From NBLH01 sp050296515 (GTDB lineage Bacteria; Bacteroidota; Bacteroidia; Bacteroidales; NBLH01), in the NCBI GenBank assembly GCA_050296515.1, contig JBNKRJ010000019.1:1-64000 (forward strand): DNA of 64,000 nt, in the 5' to 3' direction. A program made the translations under genes and the position numbers. Shown piece after piece: positions 1 to 8,734 of the stretch; position 1 is the first letter of the stretch; every line of letters begins with the position of its first letter. Below the pieces are notes generated by a model. The model did no database searches. It was not told where the DNA came from and saw nothing but the letters and a program-made list of their open reading frames with translations.

Positions 1-163
1 TCAAAACTAGTTTTGCCATAAATTTTTCTTTCAATCTTGCATCAATCCAATCAATCTGCTTTCAATCTTGTTGAAATACGCTCTTTTGTTGTTGAAATGA
101 AAGTAAAATTGCATTGAATTAGACTTTTGATACAGCCCCAATTATCAGGATATCATACTTGAC

Positions 164-658
164 TTGACACTATTGTTTCCTCATAACCAGGAATATAGAC
201 AATTCTTGTTATTACAACTTATACATGATCTTAATACCTTTGTATTTGAGAAAAACGAAATTGATAAAAAACTGGAGCAAAAAAATATAAAACCAACTGC
301 CATGCGCAAATTGGTTTATAAAATATTGGAGCAGAACAAGAAAGCGTTGAGCTTAAACGAAATTGAAAAGCATTTTGAAATTGCTGATCGCTCTACCATA
401 TTTAGAACTATAAAAACATTTCAGGATAATAATTTAATTCATAGTATAGACGATGGCTCGGGAGCCATAAAATATGCCTTATGTGATGATGGATGCACTT
501 GTTTGCCTGACGATTTGCATGTTCATTTTTTATGCATCAAATGTGGACAAACACATTGCATGAAAGATTTGCCAATACCAAAACTGAATTTACCAGATGG
601 TTTTTCGTTTGAGGACGCAAATTTTGTGATTAAAGGCATTTGTCCGGATTGCAAATAA
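164..658 (+). CDS. Fur-family metal-dependent transcriptional repressor (start uncertain)
   Basis: This is a Fur/Zur/PerR-type regulator. A winged-helix region (about residues 40-95, including KPTAMRKLVYKIL and RSTIFRTIKTF) is followed by a metal-binding C-terminus with HVHF and two CxxC pairs (CIKC near 124 and the terminal CPDC) that should hold structural zinc. The longest frame starts with TTG at 164, but the first 28 or so residues do not look like the family, whose helix begins around EIDKKLEQ. A TAnnTTTG box at 235-242 would place the transcript start inside the frame, where no ATG, GTG or TTG is in frame before the helix, so the true start is unresolved. It lies 67 bp upstream of a TonB receptor that it probably controls, with a dyad between them. 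Whether the metal is iron or zinc cannot be told from sequence. Confidence 0.85.
   Translation: MTLLFPHNQEYRQFLLLQLIHDLNTFVFEKNEIDKKLEQKNIKPTAMRKLVYKILEQNKKALSLNEIEKHFEIADRSTIFRTIKTFQDNNLIHSIDDGSGAIKYALCDDGCTCLPDDLHVHFLCIKCGQTHCMKDLPIPKLNLPDGFSFEDANFVIKGICPDCK
235..242 (+). promoter_or_regulatory. Possible Bacteroidota -7 promoter box
   Basis: TACCTTTG matches the Bacteroidota -7 consensus TAnnTTTG. No clear -33 TTTG lies 19-21 bp upstream. If used, it drives the Fur-family gene with a start downstream of position 248. Confidence 0.35.
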
Positions 659-662
659 ACTT

Positions 663-677
663 TGCAATACTGTTGCA
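663..677. promoter_or_regulatory. Putative operator dyad TGCAA-N5-TTGCA
   Basis: TGCAATACTGTTGCA is a perfect 5-5-5 inverted repeat just upstream of the -7 box of the TonB receptor gene. Its place between a Fur-family repressor gene and a metal-type TonB receptor suggests it is the repressor's binding site. Assignment to this regulator is inference. Confidence 0.5.
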
Positions 678-690
678 TGTTATTTTCATG

Positions 691-698
691 TAGTTTTG
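691..698 (+). promoter_or_regulatory. -7 promoter box of the TonB receptor gene
   Basis: TAGTTTTG fits TAnnTTTG and lies inside the dyad TAGTTT-TGC-AAACTA (691-705). The transcript would begin near 703, which supports the ATG at 726 as the receptor start rather than the in-frame TTG at 696. The overlapping dyad could be a second operator. Confidence 0.5.
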
Positions 699-725
699 CA
701 AACTAAAATTTGTAAAACTATAACT

Positions 726-2897
726 ATGAAATATATTTTTTTATTCACTTTCACTCTACTATTCTCCTATTCATTATTTTCTCAAAACGCTCTTAACTTT
801 GAAATAAAAGAAGAATCTGGCGAACCATTAACAGGAGCCAGTATCGCCATAAAAGGTACTACAACCGGAGCTATGACTAATGAACAAGGGAAAGCAAGTT
901 TAGCAAATCTACCAAATGGTAAAACAGAATTTGTTATTTCTTTTGTTGGATATGAAAAACATGAAATAATTGTGTCCTTTCCTGAAAATAATAATAAAAC
1001 TATTGAAATAGAACTGAAAGAAGGAGAAGAACTTGAAGAGATTGTAATTGAAACAACCCGTTCTTCAAGAACAATCCAAGACATCCCGACCAGAATTGAA
1101 GCAATAACCGGAGAAGAGCTTGGCGAAAAAGCGGCAATGAATTCAAGTAATATTGGCATGTTGCTTAGTGAAACTACCGGTGTACAAATGCAACAAACTT
1201 CCTTAAGTTCAGGCAACCTTAGCATTCGAATTCAGGGTCTTGATGGCAGGTACACGCAAATATTGAAAGATGGTTTTCCCCTTTATAGCAGCTTTGCAGG
1301 CGGACTTTCAATTATGCAGATTCCTCCTTTGGATTTAAAACAGGTAGAACTAATAAAAGGAAGTAATTCAACACTTTACGGAGGAGGCGCTATCGCAGGT
1401 CTGGTAAACTTAGTGACAATACAACCTGACGACAACCCCAAACTTGATATTATGTTTAATCAAACAAGTGCTTTAGGCTCTTCTGGAAATTTATTTTATG
1501 CTCAAAAGTATGGTAAGCTGGGCCTATCGATATATGGTTCGGTAAACAACCAGGTTGCATATGATCCTGATAATGACGGGTTCTCAAATTTACCAAAAGC
1601 GAAAACATTTGCTTTAAATCCAAAGTTTTATTATTACCCTAGCCAGAACACTAAAATTAGTCTGGGTATTGATGCTACCAGTGATGATCGGTTAGGTGGA
1701 GATATGGAAGTTATAAAAAGAAATACAAACAACGAGCATGTATTTTCAGAAAGCAATCGATCAGAACGTTATTCAACTAAGCTATTCTTTACTAATTCCA
1801 CAGAAGAAAGAACATTCAGTTTTAAAAACAGTCTATCCTGCTTCAACAGGGAATTATCTATTCCTGACTACAACTTTAAAGGACAACAACTATCAAGCTT
1901 TTCTGAATTTCTTTATCATCTCCACAACTCAGATAATACTGACTGGCAAATTGGAATTAACCATTACCTAGAGCAGTTCTCTGAAGATCAACCCGAAAAC
2001 ATTCAACTTAGAGACTACAAACACAATACTTTTGGAGCATTTATTCAGAACACAACAGATGTTAATGGCAAGTTTATTTTCGAAGGAGGGTTAAGAACTG
2101 ATTACAATAATGATTATGGTACATTCATTTTACCACGTTTTTCATTATTGTTTAAAGCAAACGAAAAAATAAGTTCAAGATTAGGTGGTGCAATGGGATA
2201 TAAACTCCCGACTATTTTTACAGAAGAAGCAGAACAACTGTATTTCCTTGGTATTGAACCAATTTCCGTTAATACTGTAAAAGCCGAAACATCAATAGGT
2301 GGAAACTTTGATATTAATTACAAAACATCGTTGGGTGAAAAAATGAGGTTTTCCGTCAATCAACTATTTTTTATCACTCAACTTAAAAATGGACTTGTTT
2401 TAAGAGAGAATAATAATCCGAATTCTTTTAACTATGAAAATGCAAACGGGAACATACTTAGCTCTGGCTTCGAAACGAATATGAAAATCACATATGACAA
2501 CTTCAAGCTGTATCTAGATTATACATTTATTAATACCGAATTGCAGTATGATAACATCAATAATCAAAAGCCTTTGACTCCCAAACACAATGCAGGCTTT
2601 GTTCTGCTCTATGAGATAGAGGACAAGTGGTCAGCAGGCTACGAGCTTTATTACACAGGTGAACAATTCGATAATTCTTTCAAAACGCAGCCAGATTTTT
2701 GGATAATGGGAGTCATGTTTATGAGGCACTTTGAAAGATTTTCGGCATTCATAAATTTCGAGAATTTCACCAATGTGCTCCAATCCAACTATACTCCATT
2801 GGTTTTACCACCAAACAATCATCCAACATTCCCCGATATTTGGGCTCCAACAGATGGTTTTGTATTTAATGCAGGGATTAAACTAAGCCTTTTTTAG
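726..2897 (+). CDS. TonB-dependent outer-membrane receptor
   Basis: This is a TonB-gated outer-membrane receptor for a scarce ligand, probably a metal complex given its neighbour. From the ATG at 726 it has a signal peptide (MKYIFLFTFTLLFSYSLFSQ) and a CarboxypepD_reg-like domain (about residues 14-95). A plug domain follows (about 100-230; features include IRIQGLDGR, LKDGFPL, VELIKGSNSTLYGGGAIAG and a GLVNLVT variant of GVINIIT). The rest is a long beta-barrel ending in an aromatic-rich strand with terminal Phe. An in-frame TTG at 696 would add ten residues before the signal peptide and is unlikely. The gene is preceded by a Fur-family repressor gene and a dyad overlapping its promoter, so metal-responsive control is likely. 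The substrate cannot be named; iron chelates, heme, zinc and cobalamin are all possible. Confidence 0.92.
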   Translation: MKYIFLFTFTLLFSYSLFSQNALNFEIKEESGEPLTGASIAIKGTTTGAMTNEQGKASLANLPNGKTEFVISFVGYEKHEIIVSFPENNNKTIEIELKEGEELEEIVIETTRSSRTIQDIPTRIEAITGEELGEKAAMNSSNIGMLLSETTGVQMQQTSLSSGNLSIRIQGLDGRYTQILKDGFPLYSSFAGGLSIMQIPPLDLKQVELIKGSNSTLYGGGAIAGLVNLVTIQPDDNPKLDIMFNQTSALGSSGNLFYAQKYGKLGLSIYGSVNNQVAYDPDNDGFSNLPKAKTFALNPKFYYYPSQNTKISLGIDATSDDRLGGDMEVIKRNTNNEHVFSESNRSERYSTKLFFTNSTEERTFSFKNSLSCFNRELSIPDYNFKGQQLSSFSEFLYHLHNSDNTDWQIGINHYLEQFSEDQPENIQLRDYKHNTFGAFIQNTTDVNGKFIFEGGLRTDYNNDYGTFILPRFSLLFKANEKISSRLGGAMGYKLPTIFTEEAEQLYFLGIEPISVNTVKAETSIGGNFDINYKTSLGEKMRFSVNQLFFITQLKNGLVLRENNNPNSFNYENANGNILSSGFETNMKITYDNFKLYLDYTFINTELQYDNINNQKPLTPKHNAGFVLLYEIEDKWSAGYELYYTGEQFDNSFKTQPDFWIMGVMFMRHFERFSAFINFENFTNVLQSNYTPLVLPPNNHPTFPDIWAPTDGFVFNAGIKLSLF

Positions 2898-2961
2898 ATT
2901 TAAAAGAATTCCAACAGAAAGTTCGTTAATCCATGGACTTCTTGCCTAAAAAGTATAATAG

Positions 2962-3036
2962 TCAGGGTTTGACTATTACGAAATCACTTAACTACTAATA
3001 ACTTACTTTGCTTTTCGTAAAAAAGTCAAACCCTGA
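2962..3036. repeat. Long two-step hairpin between convergent genes
   Basis: TCAGGGTTTGAC (2962-2973) is perfectly complementary to GTCAAACCCTGA (3025-3036). Inside it, TTACGAAA (2976-2983) pairs with TTTCGTAA (3013-3020). The result is a 12-bp plus 8-bp stem with a 29-nt loop. It sits between the convergent ends of the TonB gene and the DUF4340 gene, so it could terminate transcription both ways, but no T-tract follows on either strand. Confidence 0.6.
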
Positions 3037-3151
3037 TTAAATTAGTTTTATACCAAATGGTTTTAGTGAGATAAAAATCAAAATTTCATAATATGTTAAT
3101 CTTTCGGCATTATTCTAAAATCTTTCCAATCATGTCGATAGCATATTGATC

Positions 3152-4120
3152 TTACTTCGAGCCTATGAAATAATTTTCGCTTTTAAATAATTTATCAAAT
3201 AACCCTGCTTTTGCCCCATCAAAATAGGTTCCCTGGTTAATTGTGCTGCTAATAGCAATAGCCGTTGAATCCTTAAAAAATGCATCCACTTTTGCCAATA
3301 TAGCTCCGTTTTTATCTTCGAACTTAACAAAATGGGTTGCTGAGCCTACAGGGTAACTGTTTTTAGGTAGAAAATCATTACTTCGCACATTGCTTAGAGC
3401 AGACAAGTAGTTAGCTACTGAGGAGCTATCAGCAACCAACCCACTGATTCTCCATACACTGTCTTGTTTTGTCAATGTAAAACTTTCATTCGAAGAATTA
3501 AAAGTAATGCGCGAAAGACTGTCTTTCTTTAGCTCAAGTATTTTGCTGTTTCGAAAGTCCTTTGCACTGCGACTAAACGTCATGCCAAGAAACCCGTCAA
3601 CAGCATAAACCTCATCTTCTCCATTTAAGCGCACAAAACTGGTCATTATTCCACGTTGTTGCATATACGGATTACCCGATTGCGGCGCTTGAGTATAGGA
3701 AAATTTACCAATACACAAATCAGCGAGATCTTTCTCATTATCAGCAATTTTCACTCTAGTACTTAATGAATCTGTCAGCTCATATTTACCCCACTTATCT
3801 TTTTCTTTTGCCGCTAGTCTTTTAGCTTTTAACCCTGAAAGCAATGAAAGCATATTTTTTATTTGACCATTATCAGCATTGTATTCACCATCTTCACCAG
3901 ATACAAACCATTGACTGTTTTTTTTCTCAAAAGAAATAGGTTCTCCGCCACCCTTGGGATAAATGGTAATATGAGTTACGGAAACACTGTCGAAAGTAAC
4001 AAGTTCGCTTTTAAAAGAACTATTTGCTTTACCATTTCCAAAAAACGACACAAAAAGAACAATAGCAAGCAGCGCAAAAAATGTTATTGTCAGATACTTG
4101 ATGTTTACTTTGTTATACAT
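3152..4120 (-). CDS. DUF4340-type membrane-anchored protein of an ABC-2 exporter operon
   Basis: The 322-residue protein has one N-terminal transmembrane segment (about residues 8-28) and a large periplasmic part containing the repeated beta-rich pattern typical of DUF4340 proteins, which accompany GldG-like and ABC-2 subunits. Its start overlaps the GldG-like gene by 8 bp, so it is translated in the same operon (ATPase, permease, GldG-like, DUF4340). The function of DUF4340 is not known; a periplasmic accessory role in the exporter is inferred from the operon. The family call rests on size, topology and position rather than on a diagnostic motif. Confidence 0.75.
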   Translation of the reverse strand: MYNKVNIKYLTITFFALLAIVLFVSFFGNGKANSSFKSELVTFDSVSVTHITIYPKGGGEPISFEKKNSQWFVSGEDGEYNADNGQIKNMLSLLSGLKAKRLAAKEKDKWGKYELTDSLSTRVKIADNEKDLADLCIGKFSYTQAPQSGNPYMQQRGIMTSFVRLNGEDEVYAVDGFLGMTFSRSAKDFRNSKILELKKDSLSRITFNSSNESFTLTKQDSVWRISGLVADSSSVANYLSALSNVRSNDFLPKNSYPVGSATHFVKFEDKNGAILAKVDAFFKDSTAIAISSTINQGTYFDGAKAGLFDKLFKSENYFIGSK

Positions 4121-5630
4121 AACCTGCCTCCTTTCTTTTGATTCTTATAATACGGTTTCTTTGTGTACGGAATATTCCATATCCAACGGCTAATAGAATA
4201 GGAATTAAAAAATTTAAATATTTGAGAAGAGTTTTTGTAAAATCTTCCATCTCGTCGATGGGCCTTGCGGTGGCACCACGTGTACGTAATTCCATCAGCC
4301 CGGTATCATCCGAAAGCCAGTCAACTGCATTTACCAATAGATTGATGTTATCAGGATTAACCTGCTGTTGCTGGTTCTCAGAAACAGGGAAATTAGCATC
4401 GCCAATCACCACCATTTTTGAAGACGCTCCTCCTAAGATAGGCCCTTCTAAAACAGCACCCAACGTTTGCTTTTTAAGTGGGAAATCATTTTTACTCCAT
4501 TCATAGCCAGGATCAATAAAGGTCATAGCCGGTTTGGTCGCGGAAAGTTCAGAGCTGAATAAAATGGGTGAGTAAGTTACAGTTGAATCACCTGTGAAAT
4601 CAATAGAACTCACAAATTTTAATACCAACTGTTCCAACCCTGCAGTAACCGGATGTTCACCAAAATTTTTTATCTGAGGAATATATGGGAATAGTACAGG
4701 TCTTTGTACCCGAAATGCGCCCTGCTGCCCAGTTACCATCACTGTTACTGCATTAGCATCCAAAACAAAGTTATTACTGACGTTTATCCCGGTTTTACTT
4801 AACCATTTTTCCAGACCAGTATTAATTGCATGCCCCATATTATAACCACTGTTTAAGTCGACATCTACCCGGTTTATGCCTACCACTAAATGTCCTCCAT
4901 TCTTAACATAATCAGATAATTGATCAAGATGCTGTTCAGGAATTGTATCTGTGGGACCCAAAACTAAAACCGTTTTATATTTTTCAAGTTCTTTCGTAGA
5001 ATCAGTTAGCGAAACATCTTCAACATGGTATAATACTGATAATTCACGGACCGCCTGAGGAATGTTTTGCATGCCTGATTCTCCGTGGCCAGTTAGCAAT
5101 CCAACTAATGGTTTATCCATCACTGATAGCTTTTTTATATTACTTGTGAGCGAATATTCCATTCCGCTGGTCGATTGTATAACAGGTATAACCTCCTTAC
5201 TATCACCAAGTTCAATAGCTGCTCCCATATAAGCAACCTGAGCCTTCAACTGATCTTTTTCACGCACCTGTACTTGCATTTGCATTACTCCAGCCTGTTG
5301 GGCTTTTCTTTCTCCTTCTTCATCTTTTAATGGATCGATAAACTCGTAAACAACCATTCCATTTGATGCTTGATTATATTCTACCAGCATATCACGAAAA
5401 TCGCGACGGATATTATCTAATTGTGGAGGAAGGTTGTTTGAAAAATAGGCTTTTATTGTGATTGGCTCGTCAAGGTTTTCCAATAAATCCTTAGTAGCAT
5501 TGCTTAAAGTATAGCGCTCATCTTCGGTAAAATCCAACCTGAGAAAGAACTTGGCTGCCAGAATATTTATCAATACTAATATTCCAACTATAAGCAATAT
5601 GATAGTTGTATATTTTTTCTTTGATCTCAT
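4113..5630 (-). CDS. GldG-like auxiliary protein of an ABC exporter
   Basis: This is a 505-residue GldG-type (ABC_transp_aux) protein. It has an N-terminal transmembrane helix (about 8-28), a long periplasmic domain starting with the family pattern LDFTEDERYTLS, the typical segment TGHGESG followed by VLVLGPTD, and a C-terminal transmembrane helix (about 470-490) with a basic cytoplasmic tail. In Flavobacterium, GldA, GldF and GldG form an ABC complex associated with gliding, but homologues occur in many non-gliding bacteria, so gliding should not be assumed. The start lies 15 bp after the permease stop and the end overlaps the DUF4340 start, so these are one operon. What the complex moves is unknown. 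Confidence 0.85.
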   Translation of the reverse strand: MRSKKKYTTIILLIVGILVLINILAAKFFLRLDFTEDERYTLSNATKDLLENLDEPITIKAYFSNNLPPQLDNIRRDFRDMLVEYNQASNGMVVYEFIDPLKDEEGERKAQQAGVMQMQVQVREKDQLKAQVAYMGAAIELGDSKEVIPVIQSTSGMEYSLTSNIKKLSVMDKPLVGLLTGHGESGMQNIPQAVRELSVLYHVEDVSLTDSTKELEKYKTVLVLGPTDTIPEQHLDQLSDYVKNGGHLVVGINRVDVDLNSGYNMGHAINTGLEKWLSKTGINVSNNFVLDANAVTVMVTGQQGAFRVQRPVLFPYIPQIKNFGEHPVTAGLEQLVLKFVSSIDFTGDSTVTYSPILFSSELSATKPAMTFIDPGYEWSKNDFPLKKQTLGAVLEGPILGGASSKMVVIGDANFPVSENQQQQVNPDNINLLVNAVDWLSDDTGLMELRTRGATARPIDEMEDFTKTLLKYLNFLIPILLAVGYGIFRTQRNRIIRIKRKEAGYV

Positions 5631-5645
5631 TGTTTAAGCTGTTTA

Positions 5646-6377
5646 TTAGTTACTGTTTAAATTTCTTTTTACTAAAACCGATTCGGCACCAAACAAGCCA
5701 AGAAATACAATTGTGAAAAAGAAAATAATATCTTTTGAATCTATCACACCTCTGACGATTGATTGATAATGGCTGGAAATACTTAACCAGTCAATAACAT
5801 TACCCAGGGTTCCTGAAAAGTTGCCAGCAATCATTCCGAACAGCAGATGGAAGAAAATCCCAATAAACAGTGCCAGAAGGAAAGATACTATTTGATTCGA
5901 TGTCAGGCTACTAGCGAAAATACCTATGCTTACGTATGCTGCACTCATAAACAAAATTCCCAAGTATCCTGTCCAGACAGCCCCATGATCGATAGGCCCG
6001 ATTGAGGCAATGGTGAAATAATAAGGCAAGGTAAGTGCCAGTGAAATACCTATTAACATCATAATTGACAGAAATTTACCATTGACAAACTGCCAATCGG
6101 ATACCGGTTTGGTAAGAATAAGTTCGATGGTGCCAGTGTTTTTTTCTTCAGCCACCAATCGCATTGTTAGGGCTGGTATAAAGAAAAACAAAGTCCAGTA
6201 GGCAACACTAAAAAAGGCATCCATGCTGGCTTCTCCTCTGAAAAAAACATCTCCTCCTCCATAAAGCCAGGTGAAGAATCCTGTAAAGCCCAAAAATGCA
6301 ATAAGCATGATGTATGCAAGCAATGAATCAAAAAAAGAGTTTAATTCCCGCTTTGCTATAATCCATATTTGTTTCAT
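5646..6377 (-). CDS. ABC-2 type permease, GldF-like
   Basis: The 243-residue protein has six predicted transmembrane segments and the family landmarks MRLVAEEKNTGTIELILTKP (cytoplasmic loop, about 82-101) and KGxx-type coupling region WQFVNGKFLSI. It is the membrane channel partner of the ATPase encoded upstream. Length matches GldF-like permeases. Its start codon lies inside one copy of a 22-bp direct repeat, and an unusual 142-bp gap separates it from the ATPase gene, where tight coupling would be expected. Confidence 0.88.
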   Translation of the reverse strand: MKQIWIIAKRELNSFFDSLLAYIMLIAFLGFTGFFTWLYGGGDVFFRGEASMDAFFSVAYWTLFFFIPALTMRLVAEEKNTGTIELILTKPVSDWQFVNGKFLSIMMLIGISLALTLPYYFTIASIGPIDHGAVWTGYLGILFMSAAYVSIGIFASSLTSNQIVSFLLALFIGIFFHLLFGMIAGNFSGTLGNVIDWLSISSHYQSIVRGVIDSKDIIFFFTIVFLGLFGAESVLVKRNLNSN

Positions 6378-6525
6378 TCGTTATTGTTTTAATTATTTTT
6401 AATGGTCTCATGGAGCATCCACAACAATTCCCCTCCCCTGCTATTTGCAAGCCAATGAGGGTTAAAGCATTTTACCATGCAATAAAATTGCTTCCATGGA
6501 TGGTTCATTCGTTTTTGTTTTAATT
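6373..6525. repeat. 22-bp direct repeats flanking a 109-bp insert with hairpin, inside an operon
   Basis: A 22-bp sequence occurs at 6373-6394 and again at 6504-6525 with a single mismatch (TTCATTCGTTaTTGTTTTAA versus TTCATTCGTTtTTGTTTTAA, then TT). One copy holds the permease start codon and the other holds the ATPase stop codon. The 109 bp between them contain a hairpin: AAGCATTTTA (6465-6474) pairs with TAAAATTGCTT (6483-6493) with one bulge and an 8-nt loop. Collapsing the repeat to one copy would put the ATPase stop 10 nt before the permease ATG, so the segment looks like a secondary insertion or tandem duplication. Confidence 0.7.
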
Positions 6526-7449
6526 TGCAGTTAATTCACGGAAAATATCTTCAAGCTTCGTTTCAGTTGGTGTAAGTTCTGTTAAGAACCAACCATTATC
6601 AACACACATTTGAAAAATTGCCTTTTTTGATGATTGCCCTAGATTGCTTTGAACTTCATACGTACCATCACTTTTTGAAATAAAGTCTGCTATTTCAACG
6701 GTTTCCAGCTTTTGGATAGCGTTAAAAATGGTATTTACATCATCACCTTCGATACCCACCTTAAGTAGCTCTTTGCCCTGCGCTTTTTTACGTAAATCAA
6801 CCGAGGTGCCATTGGCAACAATTTTTCCTTTGTTAATGATAAGTATCCTGTCACATGTTGCTTCTACTTCCGCCAGAATATGCGAGCTTAAAAGCACGGT
6901 TTTTTCTCGTCCAATTTTTCTTATAAGTTCCCTAATTTCAACTATTTGGTTCGGATCAAGTCCCGTGGTAGGTTCGTCAAGAATCAGCACTTCAGGATCG
7001 TGAATAAGGGCCTGCGCCAATCCAACACGCTGCCGGTATCCTTTTGAAAGCTCATCTATTTTTTTATGTTTTTCGCCTTCTAAACCGCAAACTTCAACCA
7101 TTTCACGTATGCGATCCTTAACTTTGCTTTTTTCTATACCATGTATTTCAGCAATAAATTTTAAATAGTCAATTACCGGCATATCCGTATAAAGAGGATT
7201 TGATTCTGGCAAATAACCAATCTTTTTCTTGATTAATTCAGGATTGTCATTAATCGATATGCCACCTACTTTTATATCTCCTTCGTTTGGAGGAAGATAG
7301 CAGGTAATTGCTTTCATGGTAGTAGATTTTCCGGCACCATTAGGACCCAGAAAACCTAAAATTTCTCCGGTTTTTACTGTAAACGAAACATTATCTACAG
7401 CTTTTTGAGAACCGTAACTTTTAGTAATGTTCTCCACAACAATATCCAT
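6520..7449 (-). CDS. ABC transporter ATP-binding protein, GldA-like
   Basis: This ATPase of about 309 residues energises the exporter encoded downstream. It shows Walker A (GPNGAGKST), Q-loop region, the signature variant LSKGYRQRVGLAQAL, Walker B (VLILDEPTTGLDP) and the switch histidine (LLSSHIL). After the core there is a C-terminal extension of about 90 residues, as in GldA and other ABC-2 exporters. The ATG at 7449 (MDIVVENITKSYG) is preferred to an upstream TTG at 7479 because the ATPase fold begins there and AAAGAAA precedes it. It leads the operon with the permease, GldG-like and DUF4340 genes. Confidence 0.92.
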   Translation of the reverse strand: MDIVVENITKSYGSQKAVDNVSFTVKTGEILGFLGPNGAGKSTTMKAITCYLPPNEGDIKVGGISINDNPELIKKKIGYLPESNPLYTDMPVIDYLKFIAEIHGIEKSKVKDRIREMVEVCGLEGEKHKKIDELSKGYRQRVGLAQALIHDPEVLILDEPTTGLDPNQIVEIRELIRKIGREKTVLLSSHILAEVEATCDRILIINKGKIVANGTSVDLRKKAQGKELLKVGIEGDDVNTIFNAIQKLETVEIADFISKSDGTYEVQSNLGQSSKKAIFQMCVDNGWFLTELTPTETKLEDIFRELTAN

Positions 7450-7900
7450 AGCGTTTCTTTTAGTGATTTTGGAATACAAAAAAAATTAATTTGCGATTCT
7501 TTAGTACCTATTTAAGTTTTTTTAAAACCGACTTTAAGACTTTTTAACGTATGTTAAAACAAAATGAACATGGCTGATTATAGCTCTATAAGTCGCTAAT
7601 AATTACTGAAATAATATGCTGCCAGATAAGATTTCCTGTTGAAGAATAATCGTCATTTTTTCAGTGGTATCAGTTAAAAGAATTAGCATACTCTTAGTTA
7701 TGGAGGCATTTTATAACAAATGGTTACGTTCCGCTGAAGTACAATAAATGAAGACGTAGATTCTCTGTAAATATAATTTGATTCTCCCGTTTGAAATAGA
7801 TACTGAAGCTCCACAAAATATTTATGCCAATAAATTTTTTAATGATCATTATATTCAACTAAATTCGCTGCCGCTATCATTTAATTACAGGTTAATATTT
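7450..7900. other. Intergenic region between divergent genes
   Basis: About 450 bp between the divergently transcribed ATPase and SGNH-like genes. A frame running from 7778 is open into the SGNH gene but its N-terminal part resembles no protein start. I see no RNA gene, strong hairpin or exact TAnnTTTG promoter box. Confidence 0.5.
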
Positions 7901-8734
7901 ATGCGAACTTTATTTTTTATTCTTCTTTTTAATATCACTCTTTCTTTAAATGCACAAACAAGTATAAATTCCATATTGATTTTAGGAGACTCCTACTTAA
8001 AAGGACACTTTGGCTTCTTTCTGCAAAAAGAAATACACGATAGCGGCCAATACGATGTGCTTTCAATAGCTATTGGCGGAGCAGGTTCTGAAACTTTTCT
8101 TCCGCCAATGAAAAATAGCTGTTGTGGATATAGAGTTAGGCAATCATGTGCAAATATTAACTTAGAAAAAACAAAAAATATTGAGGAAGTAGAAATACCC
8201 ATACTTGAAAAAGCAGAAAGTCCCACAAACAAGGTTGTAATGCAACTGTATGGAGGCGATTTGTCAGCTATTATGAATACTTACAAACCATTAGCTGTTA
8301 TTTTAGTACTTGGTGCCAATAAAATAAATGCCCACGAAGAGCTGCTAAAGCTCATTAAATCATACGACATCAATATTCCAATTGTTTGGATTGGGCCTTT
8401 CAACAGTAAAATATCAGCTGGAAGGTATGCTTCAATCAAAAGAGCAATAAGTAATCAATCAAATTGTTTGCTGGTGCAATCAGATTCTATTGTAGATAAA
8501 CTTAAACTTGTCCCGGAACATTTTTATGGTAATGATGCAAAAAAACTGGCCAAAGCAATATACAAGCAATTCGAAGCATTTTTAGATTCATCGATATGCC
8601 GAAATTATGAAAACATTACTGATGCCATGCTTTTTTATTTGCCAGATTTTATTGAACCTAAAAAAGCCAGGAACGTGACAACCCTAAAGGCTAATAATAA
8701 AGAAAGAATTAATATAAAGTGCATCTTAAAATGA
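7901..8734 (+). CDS. Secreted SGNH/GDSL-like hydrolase, atypical
   Basis: The 277-residue protein from the ATG at 7901 has a clear signal peptide (MRTLFFILLFNITLSLNAQ). SGNH landmarks are present: block I ILILGDSYLKG with the nucleophile Ser, block II IAIGGAGS with Gly, and block III VLGANKIN with Asn. In block V, VPEHFYGNDAKKLA keeps His, but the Asp expected three residues earlier is Val, with Glu next to the His. It also carries a CCGYRVRQSC cysteine cluster near residue 72. It probably acts on an ester in the envelope, such as an acetylated sugar, but the substrate is unknown. The upstream in-frame start at 7778 is rejected because the signal peptide begins at 7901. The stop overlaps the next start (ATGA). 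Confidence 0.75.
   Translation: MRTLFFILLFNITLSLNAQTSINSILILGDSYLKGHFGFFLQKEIHDSGQYDVLSIAIGGAGSETFLPPMKNSCCGYRVRQSCANINLEKTKNIEEVEIPILEKAESPTNKVVMQLYGGDLSAIMNTYKPLAVILVLGANKINAHEELLKLIKSYDINIPIVWIGPFNSKISAGRYASIKRAISNQSNCLLVQSDSIVDKLKLVPEHFYGNDAKKLAKAIYKQFEAFLDSSICRNYENITDAMLFYLPDFIEPKKARNVTTLKANNKERINIKCILK

Noticed and set aside
782..1225. 147-codon minus-strand frame inside the TonB receptor gene
   Set aside because: Serine-rich shadow of the receptor's N-terminal domain.
3152..7449. Calling the ABC operon the gliding motility gldA-gldF-gldG system
   Set aside because: The genes are of that type, but the same modules occur in many non-gliding bacteria and no other gliding-specific gene is adjacent, so no gld symbols were given.
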